From Moesziomyces globuligerus (Eukaryota > Basidiomycota > Ustilaginomycetes > Ustilaginales > Ustilaginaceae), in NCBI GenBank assembly GCA_030849465.1, contig JARVLF010000005.1:124001-188000 (forward strand): DNA of 64,000 nucleotides, in the 5' to 3' direction. Shown in pieces: positions 50,532 through 60,177 of the stretch. The position numbers were made by a program, and so were the translations under genes. The notes below the pieces were generated by a model, which did no database searches, was not told the DNA's origin, and saw only the letters and a list, made by a program, of their open reading frames with translations. Each line of letters begins with the position of its first letter. Position 1 is the stretch's first letter.

Positions 50532-52556
50532 CTACTTGGATCGGCGGACGAAGGAGTCGAGTGGGCCCTTGGTGCGCTTCGGTGGAGGCGACTGCGCTGG
50601 GCTACGGCTGGATGAGTATGTCTGTGGACCATTGAGGCATTCATCGATGTGGGCGTTGAGCTGATCGTTGGACCCACTGATGCGAGTGCCACATATTGGA
50701 CAGTCGACACCGTTGCCCTCCTCTTCCGGTCTGCTGCTTGACGAGGCCGTGTGAGCGTCCGCCAACGAGGCTGGCGAGGCGTTGCGCGGGGTTTCAGACG
50801 CCGAGCCTGCTTCTTGCGGGGCGGCAGTGGGTTCATCCTGGCTAAGGTCTTGGACGTCGCTGAACGGATCAGCAACGCGCTCGAGCGAGCGCTTGATGGC
50901 AAGGGCGAGCTGGCGCTCCTCTTCCTCCTGCCACTCTTTCGCGGTCCTCCGACCCTGCGTCACTCCGGTGTCGCTGGTATCTGAAGCCCCGTGCGTCGCA
51001 TCGTCGTTAGACGGACGTGCTTGGAAGAGCTTACGTAGCCTCTCTTCGCCGGCGGCCGCTGAACGCAGATCTACCAGATGCGTAACCCTCACGCCGATCA
51101 AGCGCAAAGACAGCGCGCCCTCGCGCTCGATCTCCTGCGTGAGCAGACTGCTGGTGATCTCGTAGAGCTCCTCTGCCCTATGTACAGGTCTAGGAGAGGT
51201 GCGGGCGCGGGAGAAGCGCTGAAAGTTGTCGCGCTTGGCGACGAGCGTGATGGTCTTGGCCTTGAAGTCGAGCCGCTCGAGGTCCTGCTGCACGCGCTGT
51301 GCGGATTCCTTGAGCAAGTCGAGCAGAGCTTGGGTGTCCGAGGTGGGGCTGAAGGTGTGTTCGCGGCCGACGCTCTTGCGCTCTTCGCGCTTGCTCGGCT
51401 CGACGACGGTATTGCCGATCCCCAGATGCGCCTTGATGAGCCAGTCGATCCTGCCGCCGAGCGCGAGCCAGAGCTCGACGCGCTTGGCCCAGATCTCGCC
51501 GCACGTGGTCACACCGAGGCTCTCGAGTATGCGCTCGTTGACACGGCCGATGCCCGGGATCTTGCGGCAGGGCAGATCGCGCATAAAGTCGACGATGGTC
51601 TTGCGCTCCGGATGCACGCGGAACTGGCCATCCGGCTTGTTGCGATCGCTCGAGATCTTGGCTAGCATGGTGTTGGGCGCGATGCCGACGCTGACGGTGA
51701 GCTGCGTCTCGTCTCGAACTTGATCGCGAAGTTGCTGCACCACCTGATCTACGGAGCCACCATGTTGTTCGAGGTAGTCGGTGATGTCGAGGTAGGCCTC
51801 GTCGAGCGAAGCCTTTGCGAGGTTTTCGTCGTAGCGCTCAAAGACGGCCATGACCTTGTGGCTGGCGGCGACGTAGCTCTGCATGTCGTTCTTGACGACG
51901 ATGAGGTGGGGGCAGAGCGCCTTTGCGACGAAGACGGCCATGCCGCTGCGTACGCCGTAGCCTCTGCGTGCTTCGTAGGAGGCGGTGACGAGGACGCCGG
52001 AGCCGACACCGAAGCACTTGCCCTTGAGCGAAGGATCCCTGGCGAGCTCTACAGCGGCGTAGAACATGTCGATGTCGGTATGCAGGATGGTGCGGGAGAG
52101 GTCGCGGGTGTTTTCGAGACGCATGGCCGTGTCCTGGATCTTGCGCTCGATGGAGAGCCATTCGGGACTGCCGGGGGCCACTTGTTGGAGCTTCTGGTCG
52201 CGCCGCGCCAGGAGAGCGTTGATGCGCTGGGTGGTTTGGGCGTCCTTCTTGCGCTCATTTTCGAAGAACTTGCTGCCCTTGGAGACCTCGTAGATGATCT
52301 TGTTGATCTTGTCCTGGTCCTTTGCTAAGCCCGCCTTGGCCGACGAGGGGCCGGCCATGCGTTTGCGCAAGCTCGCGAGCGCGACCTCGTCTGCATCGTC
52401 GGCGCGAGAGGATACGGAGGGGGCGTTTGCGTGACCAGGAGGCGGTGAAGTCCTCTGCCTTTTGCGTGGGGAGGTGGAGGGCGAAGCGGCGGTAGGATCG
52501 TTTCTAGGATCGTCAAAGGCGTCGCTGTTGGCGTCTCTATCGCGGAAGAAGTTCAT
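50532..52556 (-). CDS. POLK: DNA polymerase kappa (Y-family translesion polymerase)
   Basis: Nuclear DinB-class polymerase that bypasses bulky minor-groove lesions. 674 residues. The kappa-specific N-clasp is present (KINKIIYEVSKGSKFFENE, 83-101). The catalytic acids are Asp161 (HTDIDMFYA) and Asp252/Glu253 (SLDEAYLDI), with the steric-gate region FYAAVE. The thumb HhH motif is CRKIPGIGRVNERILESLG, and the little-finger domain runs to about 500. A ubiquitin-interacting-like helix (EEEERQLALAIKRSLE) and one CCHC UBZ finger at 619-640 (CPICGTRISGSNDQLNAHID then EC) would recruit it to ubiquitinated PCNA. The last residues KGPLDSFVRR resemble a weak PIP box. Baker's yeast lacks this enzyme. Single exon. 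Confidence 0.96.
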   Translation of the reverse strand: MNFFRDRDANSDAFDDPRNDPTAASPSTSPRKRQRTSPPPGHANAPSVSSRADDADEVALASLRKRMAGPSSAKAGLAKDQDKINKIIYEVSKGSKFFENERKKDAQTTQRINALLARRDQKLQQVAPGSPEWLSIERKIQDTAMRLENTRDLSRTILHTDIDMFYAAVELARDPSLKGKCFGVGSGVLVTASYEARRGYGVRSGMAVFVAKALCPHLIVVKNDMQSYVAASHKVMAVFERYDENLAKASLDEAYLDITDYLEQHGGSVDQVVQQLRDQVRDETQLTVSVGIAPNTMLAKISSDRNKPDGQFRVHPERKTIVDFMRDLPCRKIPGIGRVNERILESLGVTTCGEIWAKRVELWLALGGRIDWLIKAHLGIGNTVVEPSKREERKSVGREHTFSPTSDTQALLDLLKESAQRVQQDLERLDFKAKTITLVAKRDNFQRFSRARTSPRPVHRAEELYEITSSLLTQEIEREGALSLRLIGVRVTHLVDLRSAAAGEERLRKLFQARPSNDDATHGASDTSDTGVTQGRRTAKEWQEEEERQLALAIKRSLERVADPFSDVQDLSQDEPTAAPQEAGSASETPRNASPASLADAHTASSSSRPEEEGNGVDCPICGTRISGSNDQLNAHIDECLNGPQTYSSSRSPAQSPPPKRTKGPLDSFVRRSK

Positions 52557-53374
52557 TATGGAGGGCCCTCGGAGTAGGGAGGCTAGAAAGCAGCGTTCCT
52601 GGAGCAGTACGCTCCGTTCATGTATGCATGACGTTTAGCGGTGGACTGCGGGCTGAACCCGATGGCAACGGGGATGCTTTGTTCGAGAAGATGGACCAAG
52701 TTGCCGGGCAAAGATGATGTCTGGACCCTGAATCGCCGAACCGGGTAGGAGCTGCTGCGCTGCGTTTCGAGCTGTGTGCAGTGACGACTCGACACTCATG
52801 CACGGTGGAGCTGCCAAAGTGGAGACGCGCGGTGGACGCGGGGCGGGGCGTTGGAGCAGAGACACTGCAATTCACGCAGGGGCTGCGACAGGCCGGCTAA
52901 GTCGAGGCGATGCAGCTGATTGCTGATTGTGCTCAGGGCAAGCCAGCTGCTGAGTGGCCAGCTGAGACCGACACGAACACGCTGCAAATCGGCCTGGCTC
53001 CGCTGCCTTGACTCGGCTTGCCTTGCACAGAACCAGAGTCCACAGCCGACGCAAAGGCGCAGCCTCCAAAAAGGGTCCAACCAACCCCCAACCCCTCACT
53101 CAGCTCAGCCAGCATTCATACATCCCTCCCTCCCAGCAGCATCACCGTCACCACCACGGCCACGGCCACGACCTCTTCTGGCTCGCTTCATCTCTGAAAC
53201 AGCGCCGCTGCGCCTTTCCACCATACTTCATCTCGGCCTCGACCGCCCACACCCCTCCCAATGTCCCCAACGCACGCCTGATCCTCGTCCCTGCCACCTG
53301 GCTTCATCTTCGGCGCCCATCCACCCGTCTCCGCAACGCTCGCACGGCCGCTGCTTGCCGCTCATCCGTGCAGC
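52557..53374. other. Divergent promoter POLK / ATG4
   Basis: 818 bases. The right half is pyrimidine-rich, a probable ATG4 leader. No gene is seen. Confidence 0.5.
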
Positions 53375-56300
53375 ATGTCCGGCGCCGCCCCTCAACCTGC
53401 TTCGGCCAGCCAAGCCAACTATGGTCTCCCGCTCCGCACCATCCCCATCCCCGACTCGCCCTCCGCTTCGGCCTCTTCCTCCGCCGCACCCCAAGCCCAG
53501 GCACAACCGCATCCGGCCAAGAGGGGCATCCGTGTACGCGTCAACTCCCTCGGCGCTGCTGTAATGCTCAAACACAATGCCCTCGCATCTACCACCGACC
53601 AACCCGGGCCTTCGACAAAGCCCTCCGGTCCATCCAGCACCAAGACCCGTCTTCGATCAGCCACGTGGAGGAGTCCCGACCCAATTGCGCCGTCACCACC
53701 TTCGTCCTCTCCCGCGCCTTCGTCATCGCGTGTCGATGCCAGCTCCGAATCGGTCAGCGCATCACCAGCCACAACCTCCCAGTCCGTCGCCGCGGCGGCG
53801 TCAATAAATCCTAGCAGCGGTTTCAATCGTCGCAAGCTCTTCGGCCGCAGCAACAGCATTCGCAGTCTGCTAGGCGGAGGCGGTGGTGCAAACAGCTCAT
53901 CCAGCACCGCATCCAGCTCCATCTCCAACCCCGCAACATCCTCGCCTTCCAGCGACCTAGGCCCACGCCCCTCGTCGGCATCCCCTGGCGCAAACCCACA
54001 CCCTCTCGGTCTCCTGCGCCGTATGGGCAGCAAGAGCTTCCTCAACCTCAACCAATCCAAGCAAGCTGCTCCCTTCTCCGATGACTCCTCTTCCCTCGTC
54101 TCCGTCAACTCCGAGCCCTCCAAACGCTTCTCCGACTCTCTCAAGGGCTTGGGTCGCAGACGCGGCCAGTCCGTCTCCAAGGAGCGCACATACAATCGCT
54201 CCAGCTCGTCCCAGTCCAGCTCCGACTTCCATCCGGGCCGCATGGCGCAGAGCGAGCTGCTCCCCAACCGCGATGGCTCCAGAAGGAGCATCGAGAGTGT
54301 CCACTCGGGCCTGTCCATAACTTCGCCCGACTCGCACCAACGCTTGTCCGAAGGCGACTCTGTCGAGGCTAGAACCAAACACGACAGAAGCGACCTTCAG
54401 TCCAGCGTGCCTCGTCGCCTCACAGGCTGGCTCTACAACATGGTTGGCAGCGACAACACCGCCTCGCCCGTCGAGACTGCCGCTCCCCTCTCGCCTGTCC
54501 GCGAAGCAGACGCACTCGAACTGTTCGCCGCGACCTCAGCTTCCCCAACACGCGATGCCAGCCATTCTTCGTGCCTCCGACCAGCCAAAGTCGCCAGCTC
54601 TGATTCCCAAGACCTTGCCGGTCTCAGCTCAGATAGCACTCCGAGTCGCTCTAAAGCTGGCGCCCTCTTGCAATCGTGGGCCAGCGTCGGCTCCGGCAAA
54701 GCTGCCAGGTTCTCACAACCCTCGGCGGCCGACGACCTCCAATCCACTCCACTCTCCAACAGTCACGCCACCATCGCTCTGGCATCTTCGGATGCGAATC
54801 CTGCTGATAACATCAGCGCAGCTGCTGGTGGTACTGGCGCGGGCGATGCAAGTGGCAGCGCCAGCGCCAGCGGCTCGGGTTCTTGCGCTGGTAATGCTCA
54901 GGCTGGGAGCAGCGCTACCAACAATTCAACCTGGGTGCCAGGCGGCGTCGGCTTAGATCGAGCTTTCAAGTTCTTCCTCGACACTGATCCGAGTGCCAAG
55001 GACGATGAGGGCATTTGGCTGCTTGGCGTCTGGCACGGTCCTCGACAGTCGCAGAAAGCAGTACAAGTCGGCGGAGAGGATGCGAGATCCGCAACACGTG
55101 CTCTCGCAACAGCAACACCCACAGCAGGTTCCGACGCAGCTGACGAAGACCCGCCGAGTGCAAGACGAGCGGCTTCTCCCCCTTCCAGTACACCTGCCTC
55201 TTCTCCGCGTCGTCGGCCTGTCGAGCTCAGCTACGCCTCCTTCGCGCCCGCCTCGTCGGCTCAGCACCCTGACTCGGCAGGCACAAAGGAGAGCAGCCAT
55301 GTCGGCAGTTCCATCTCCACGGGTGCCACCGCATCCACCGCTGACAGTCTCCGAACCAGATCTTCGGCCACAAGCTTTAACGTCGCCTCGTCCGGCTCCG
55401 CCTCTGCTGCTTCCGAAGCGCAGTCTGCATTCCAGCCAGATTTTGCCTCCAGGATCTGGTGCACCTACCGCAATCACTTTGCTCCCATCGCACGTGATGG
55501 CACCATCTCGGACCAAGCCGCCGCAGCGGCCGAGGCTCTCGCAGCCGCTCAGAGCCAGGCGTCCGAACAATCGGCGACGCCCGCTCAAACCGGTGTGCCC
55601 TCCTCGCCGGAAGCACCTCGGCCGAATAGCCCTCCTGCCACCAACAACCGCGGATGGCTTGGTCGCAAGACAGCCGAGAGCAACGTTGCCCAAGAAGCAT
55701 CGGCACAAGCCACCTCTCCCCTCGGACTCGGCGCTGCTCTGGGCGCCGGCTATGCGAACGCGTCGGCCTCGCTTGGCGAAAAGATGGGCATCACCAATCT
55801 CTGGAGCAGAGCCACCGCAGCAGCTCAGGCTGCTGGCTTCAGCCGTGCTGGCCTCACCACCGACTCCGGCTGGGGTTGCATGCTCCGCACTGGCCAGAGC
55901 CTGTTGGCCAACGCACTGATCAACGTGCATCTTGACAGATCTTGGCAGAGGGAGGCGCCACCCAAGCGACAGATTGAATTTTTCGAGGAACTCGCCAACT
56001 TGTGTCTCGATGCCGCTGCAGAGAATCAGTGGCTCTCGACATGGCGGGAGAGGCGCTCACGACATGCCACCTACATCAAAATCCTCAGCTGGTTCCTCGA
56101 TGATCCCAGCCCTGCCTGTCCCTTCGGAGTGCATCGCATGGCACGTGAGGGCAAACGTCTCGGCAAAGAGGTCGGCGAGTGGTTTGGTCCCTCTACCGCA
56201 GCAGGCGCCATCAAGCAGCTTGTGTCTGACTTCCCCGAAGCGGGCATTGCCGTCGAGCTTGCGCACGACGGTGTGTTCTACCTCGACGAGGTGCGAGCTG

Positions 56301-58075
56301 CGGCGAGCGCATCGTCGCAGTCGGGCAAGACGCGAGGCTCTGGCACGCTCACGGCTAGTCGCAGAACAGAGGCGGCCACTTGGCGCCGGCCCGTGCTGAT
56401 TCTGATCGGCATCCGGCTCGGCCTCGATAGCGTCAACCCGATCTACTACGAATCCGTCAAAGCCACCTTCTCCTTCCCGCAGAGCGTCGGCATTGCGGGT
56501 GGCCGGCCGTCGTCGTCCTACTACTTCATGGGCCACCAGGGCAATTCGCTCTTCTATCTCGATCCGCACAACGTGCGTCCTGCCGTACCTCTCAGATACC
56601 CGCCCAGCACCTTCCCCGCTGCGGCTCCACGCAGGCTCGACGTCTCGCACCGATACGCCTTGGACGATCGCGATGACGAGGACGAATGGTGGTCCCACGC
56701 GTACACCGAAGCGCAGACGTCGACCTTCCACTGCGAAAAGGTTCGCAGGATGCCCATCAAGTCGCTGGACCCGAGCATGCTCTTGGGCTTCCTCGTCAAG
56801 GATGAGGAGGCGCTCGTCGATCTGTGCGCGCGCATCAAAGCGCTGCCCAAAACGATCTTCTCGTTTGCCGAGTCCGCGCCCAAGTGGGTCGACGACGACG
56901 ACTTTGACCCGAGCATGGAGAGTTTCTCCGAACCTTCTGCGGATGAGGGCGGCTCGGACGAAGATATTGATAAGGGCGCGGAGGGAGAGGGTGCTCACGG
57001 GCTGCGCGTGTCGAGCCAGGGATCCAATCCGGTGGCAGGTGGCGCCCGAGCAGGTCTTGCCTTCCCAACCAAGCGTGATGCCAGCTCGGGCGCAGCTTTG
57101 TACAGGGAGAGCCAGCAGAGGACCGCTGCATGGCTCGGGCACGGACGACCAGACACTTCGGCAGCCAAATCCAATGGTGCTGACGGCGCTGGAGCGGGCG
57201 GAATCGCTTTTCCCTCGTTGGACCTCCTGACGCCTCACAATGATGGCTTGGCTGTGCAGCGGCCAATTCGCCCTGACGTCCGACAGGTCTCGACGTCGTC
57301 GGCTACGACCACACGAGCGGCGGTCCGCAAGGTCGGCACGGGGGCTAGCACGGATGCAATCGAAGGGCGCGACCTTACCGCGTCTCCCGCTCCCGGCGCC
57401 TCTCTTTCGTCACAGACGGGCAGGGCCTCGCCCTCGAGAAGCCCGGCGCGACTCGGAGCAGACGAGAGCTTCTCTACCGTGCACCTGTCCGACTCGGAAG
57501 TCGGCTCGGCGTGGGAAGAGGTGTCTGACGGAGGCACGATCGCGCCCTCGGCCTCAGCGACGTCGGGATTGCATCGTACTGGGTCACCGGCGTTACTTGG
57601 CGCTAGGCCTGGCACAGCCGAGCCCGCGCAGGCGCCCTTGATGGTGGCGCCGATGCGAGATGGATTGGCCCAAGATGGCGACCTGATGTCACCGGTTTCG
57701 GTGGTCAGTGAGAGCGAGCTTGTAGGGATCAGCCTCGATACGCCTGTGGACGAGGCGCCGGAAAAGGCATACTTTGGCGATGCAGGTATGCGAATGGAGG
57801 CAGGGGAGAAAGCGGATTCTCGAGGTGCGCTGCCTGCCAGTCCGGTTGCTGGACCAGCGAGCCATGCGGGACTCACGTCGGCACATACGCCGCTATCCCT
57901 ACCGCGACGGAGAGTGCAGTCCAGACCGTCGCCGGTAGATGTCGTGCCGAGTGACGGGGTGGGCGTTCCACCCGTTCCAGCGCTTCCAGCGGACGTCAAA
58001 GACCAAAGGGCGCAAGGTGTGCGGGCGGGGAAGCTCAGACGGCCAGATAGGGACGATAGCGAGGATGACTTTTGA
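53375..58075 (+). CDS. ATG4: Autophagy cysteine protease Atg4, unusually long (1,566 aa)
   Basis: Family C54 protease that trims Atg8 and later frees it from phosphatidylethanolamine. The catalytic core occupies about 690-1165. It has Cys835 in DSGWGCMLRTGQSLLA and the Asp1063/His1065 pair in YLDPHNVRP, preceded by SSYYFMGHQGNSLFYL, so the triad is intact. The core also contains PSACPFGVHRM-type and AGAIKQLVSDFPEAGIAVEL segments. Yeast Atg4 is about 494 residues: here the N-terminus adds hundreds of Ser/Pro/Ala-rich residues, a further insertion (about 540-690) interrupts the start of the fold, and the C-terminus adds some 400 acidic/Ser-rich residues ending in DRDDSEDDF. The extensions are probably disordered regulatory regions. 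No intron is needed to keep the frame. Confidence 0.95.
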   Translation: MSGAAPQPASASQANYGLPLRTIPIPDSPSASASSSAAPQAQAQPHPAKRGIRVRVNSLGAAVMLKHNALASTTDQPGPSTKPSGPSSTKTRLRSATWRSPDPIAPSPPSSSPAPSSSRVDASSESVSASPATTSQSVAAAASINPSSGFNRRKLFGRSNSIRSLLGGGGGANSSSSTASSSISNPATSSPSSDLGPRPSSASPGANPHPLGLLRRMGSKSFLNLNQSKQAAPFSDDSSSLVSVNSEPSKRFSDSLKGLGRRRGQSVSKERTYNRSSSSQSSSDFHPGRMAQSELLPNRDGSRRSIESVHSGLSITSPDSHQRLSEGDSVEARTKHDRSDLQSSVPRRLTGWLYNMVGSDNTASPVETAAPLSPVREADALELFAATSASPTRDASHSSCLRPAKVASSDSQDLAGLSSDSTPSRSKAGALLQSWASVGSGKAARFSQPSAADDLQSTPLSNSHATIALASSDANPADNISAAAGGTGAGDASGSASASGSGSCAGNAQAGSSATNNSTWVPGGVGLDRAFKFFLDTDPSAKDDEGIWLLGVWHGPRQSQKAVQVGGEDARSATRALATATPTAGSDAADEDPPSARRAASPPSSTPASSPRRRPVELSYASFAPASSAQHPDSAGTKESSHVGSSISTGATASTADSLRTRSSATSFNVASSGSASAASEAQSAFQPDFASRIWCTYRNHFAPIARDGTISDQAAAAAEALAAAQSQASEQSATPAQTGVPSSPEAPRPNSPPATNNRGWLGRKTAESNVAQEASAQATSPLGLGAALGAGYANASASLGEKMGITNLWSRATAAAQAAGFSRAGLTTDSGWGCMLRTGQSLLANALINVHLDRSWQREAPPKRQIEFFEELANLCLDAAAENQWLSTWRERRSRHATYIKILSWFLDDPSPACPFGVHRMAREGKRLGKEVGEWFGPSTAAGAIKQLVSDFPEAGIAVELAHDGVFYLDEVRAAASASSQSGKTRGSGTLTASRRTEAATWRRPVLILIGIRLGLDSVNPIYYESVKATFSFPQSVGIAGGRPSSSYYFMGHQGNSLFYLDPHNVRPAVPLRYPPSTFPAAAPRRLDVSHRYALDDRDDEDEWWSHAYTEAQTSTFHCEKVRRMPIKSLDPSMLLGFLVKDEEALVDLCARIKALPKTIFSFAESAPKWVDDDDFDPSMESFSEPSADEGGSDEDIDKGAEGEGAHGLRVSSQGSNPVAGGARAGLAFPTKRDASSGAALYRESQQRTAAWLGHGRPDTSAAKSNGADGAGAGGIAFPSLDLLTPHNDGLAVQRPIRPDVRQVSTSSATTTRAAVRKVGTGASTDAIEGRDLTASPAPGASLSSQTGRASPSRSPARLGADESFSTVHLSDSEVGSAWEEVSDGGTIAPSASATSGLHRTGSPALLGARPGTAEPAQAPLMVAPMRDGLAQDGDLMSPVSVVSESELVGISLDTPVDEAPEKAYFGDAGMRMEAGEKADSRGALPASPVAGPASHAGLTSAHTPLSLPRRRVQSRPSPVDVVPSDGVGVPPVPALPADVKDQRAQGVRAGKLRRPDRDDSEDDF

Positions 58076-58929
58076 AGCAAAGGCACACGATGGAGATGGT
58101 GCCAGAGGCGAGCAAAGGCGAGGCACAGCAGGCTGTGCTTCGCACATGATACCCAATGCAGAAGTGATCCAGATACAGCGAGCGAGTGTGCGAATGTGGA
58201 CTGCGGTGAGACAGAATTGTCGGGAGAGCGGAGAGCAGAGTGGAAAGTGTGAGGGGTGCATGGGAGAGAGGAACAGCTCCGAGTGGGGGAAGGGAGCAAA
58301 ACGCAGACTCGAGGGTGAGAGACTAGGAGCAGAGGTAGATCTTTGCCTTGTTTGCTCGGCAGACTGTTGACTGTCGCAACGCGCAATCGTGATCCCACCT
58401 CCCTCGGCTCGATGACCAGTCGACTCCGGACCATGCACCTATCTTACCCCCCCCCCCCCCCCCAGCGCACCGTCGCTGTTGTGATGAATATCGACATGCC
58501 GTGTACCTCACACACCAAACACAAACCCCTTCACCATTTCCCAATCAGACCCAGCCAAACATCAATCCTCCAGGACCCCCTACCCCACCGCCACTCACAG
58601 CACACCACACCAAGATCATCCGCCGCAACCCCTCCCCACCTTGTACCCGCCTACGCCTCCACACGCACGCGCACGCTCGAGACAGAGGGACAAAAGCTGT
58701 TCGCACATTTGATCATCGAGGCCAAAGACAAGAACAAAAACAGCGGGTCGGAACAAGAAGGGGCAATTGGGAAAAGGCAGGCAAGCTCGAAGGAAAAAAG
58801 GGAGGAGAGGAAGCTGGTCTTGTACATCAAACCATCCTCGACGGCACGACGAGGTCAACATTGATTCATCAACCAACGACGAGGGTCAAACCCCCACAAA
58901 CACCGGGGACTGAGCAAGCGCGGCGTTGT
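58076..58929. other. Convergent gap ATG4 / NAP1
   Basis: 854 bases of 3' flanks with a C17 tract at 58447-58463 and an A/C-rich run after it. No gene is supported; the plus-strand frame that runs on into NAP1 is antisense to it. Confidence 0.5.
58447..58463. repeat. C17 homopolymer
   Basis: Seventeen C residues in a row, long enough to be length-unstable and error-prone in sequencing. Confidence 0.9.
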
Positions 58930-59014
58930 TTACTGCTGCTTGCACTCTTGAGGATCTTGCGAGCCGGCCATCTGGGAGCCTGCCGATGCACCGAGCTGCG
59001 ATCGTCGCGGCTGG

Positions 59015-59046
<32 letters not shown>

Positions 59047-60177
59047 GTCCTCGTCGTCAAAGTCGGCGTCGTCGAGGTCGTCCAGGTCCTCGTACTGCAG
59101 CGCCTTGCCCGTGAAGAAGTCGACGGCGTGCGGGATGATGCGGTCCTTGAGGTCCTCGCCGATCTGGTAGTCGAGCTCGAGGCGCTCGTCGAGCTCGTCC
59201 AGGTCCGCCTCGTCGTCGTCCACCTCGCCGTTCTTGGGCGGCTTGGGTGGGTTGAAGAAGTTGAAGAACGATTCGACGGGCACGGAGCGCTTGACGGTGC
59301 GCGTCTGGTTGGTGTTCTTGTTGCGCTGCTTCTTGGTCTCGATCTTGTGCGTGAGATCCTTGTCCTCCTTCCACTCGATCTTGCAGCCCTCGGCGTGGTC
59401 GTAGACCAGGTCGCCCGAGAATCCAACCTCGTCCTGGTAGTAGTAGCTCTTGCTCAGCACCTGGTTGGTGAAGTAGTCGTTCTTGGCGGCGTCGAACTCA
59501 AACTCGAGCTTGAAGCCGGCCTGGTCGACGAGGTAGCTCATGCGCACGTCGACGAGCGCACGGAGCGCCTCCTCGTCGCGCTCGGTGATGAGCTCCGAGA
59601 GCGCAATGTGGTTCTTGAGGGCGGTGAGCCAGAACTCGGGGATACCGTTGGGGCCGTCGGCGGGCGCCTGGGCGTCGGCGAGCGACTCGGGCTGTTCGTC
59701 GTCGTCCTCGTCGGCGTCGACGGCCTCGCCTGCCTTGACCTCGTCGGCGGTGGGCTCCTGCTTGCCCTGGATGATGGCGGCGCGGCGCTCGTAGAGGGGC
59801 TTGTAGCGCTGAGCGTACTTCTTCTCAAGCTCGAGGATCTCCTTCTGGAAGTCGGCCTCGATCTTGTGGTGCTCGACCTGGACACCCTTGAGGCCCTCGA
59901 CGCGTCTGCGGATGTGGTTGGGGAGCGACTCGACGTAGCCGGAGGAGCGGCCGACGAGGCTGGATAGCTTGTCCTGGACCATGGCGGCGAGGGCGGGGTT
60001 GCCCTGGAGGGCGGAGGCGACGTCTACAGCGTTCTCGTCCTCCTCGCCGATGGTGCCGACGGTGGGGCGGGAGAGCGCCTCACGGGTGAGAGGAGCATTG
60101 CTGAGCGGGGTGTTCTGCGGGGTGGGCGCGATGGCGTCGGAGTTCTTGCTCCTGCCGATCTCCTGAGCGCCGGACAT
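58930..60177 (-). CDS. NAP1: Nucleosome assembly protein 1
   Basis: Histone H2A-H2B chaperone that shuttles between cytosol and nucleus; in fungi it also acts in septin and bud-neck control. At 415 residues it matches yeast (417). The NAP domain spans about 60-360: the long dimerisation helix region IEADFQKEILELEKKYAQRY, KPLYERRAAIIQG, then GIPEFWLTALKNHIALSELI, DEEALRALVDVRMSYL, and the earmuff/beta part with KTVKRSVPVESFFNFF-like sequence. An acidic tail (DDEDEDEDEDD, about 377-387) follows. The protein ends ECKQQ, a CaaX-type box (412-415) like that of human NAP1L1, so farnesylation is possible. The ATG at 60177 begins MSGAQEIGRSKN. Single exon. Confidence 0.97.

Noticed and set aside
58501..59967. 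488-aa plus-strand open frame over NAP1
   Set aside because: Antisense of NAP1; poly-Val/Leu product produced by the Asp/Glu codons of the acidic tail.
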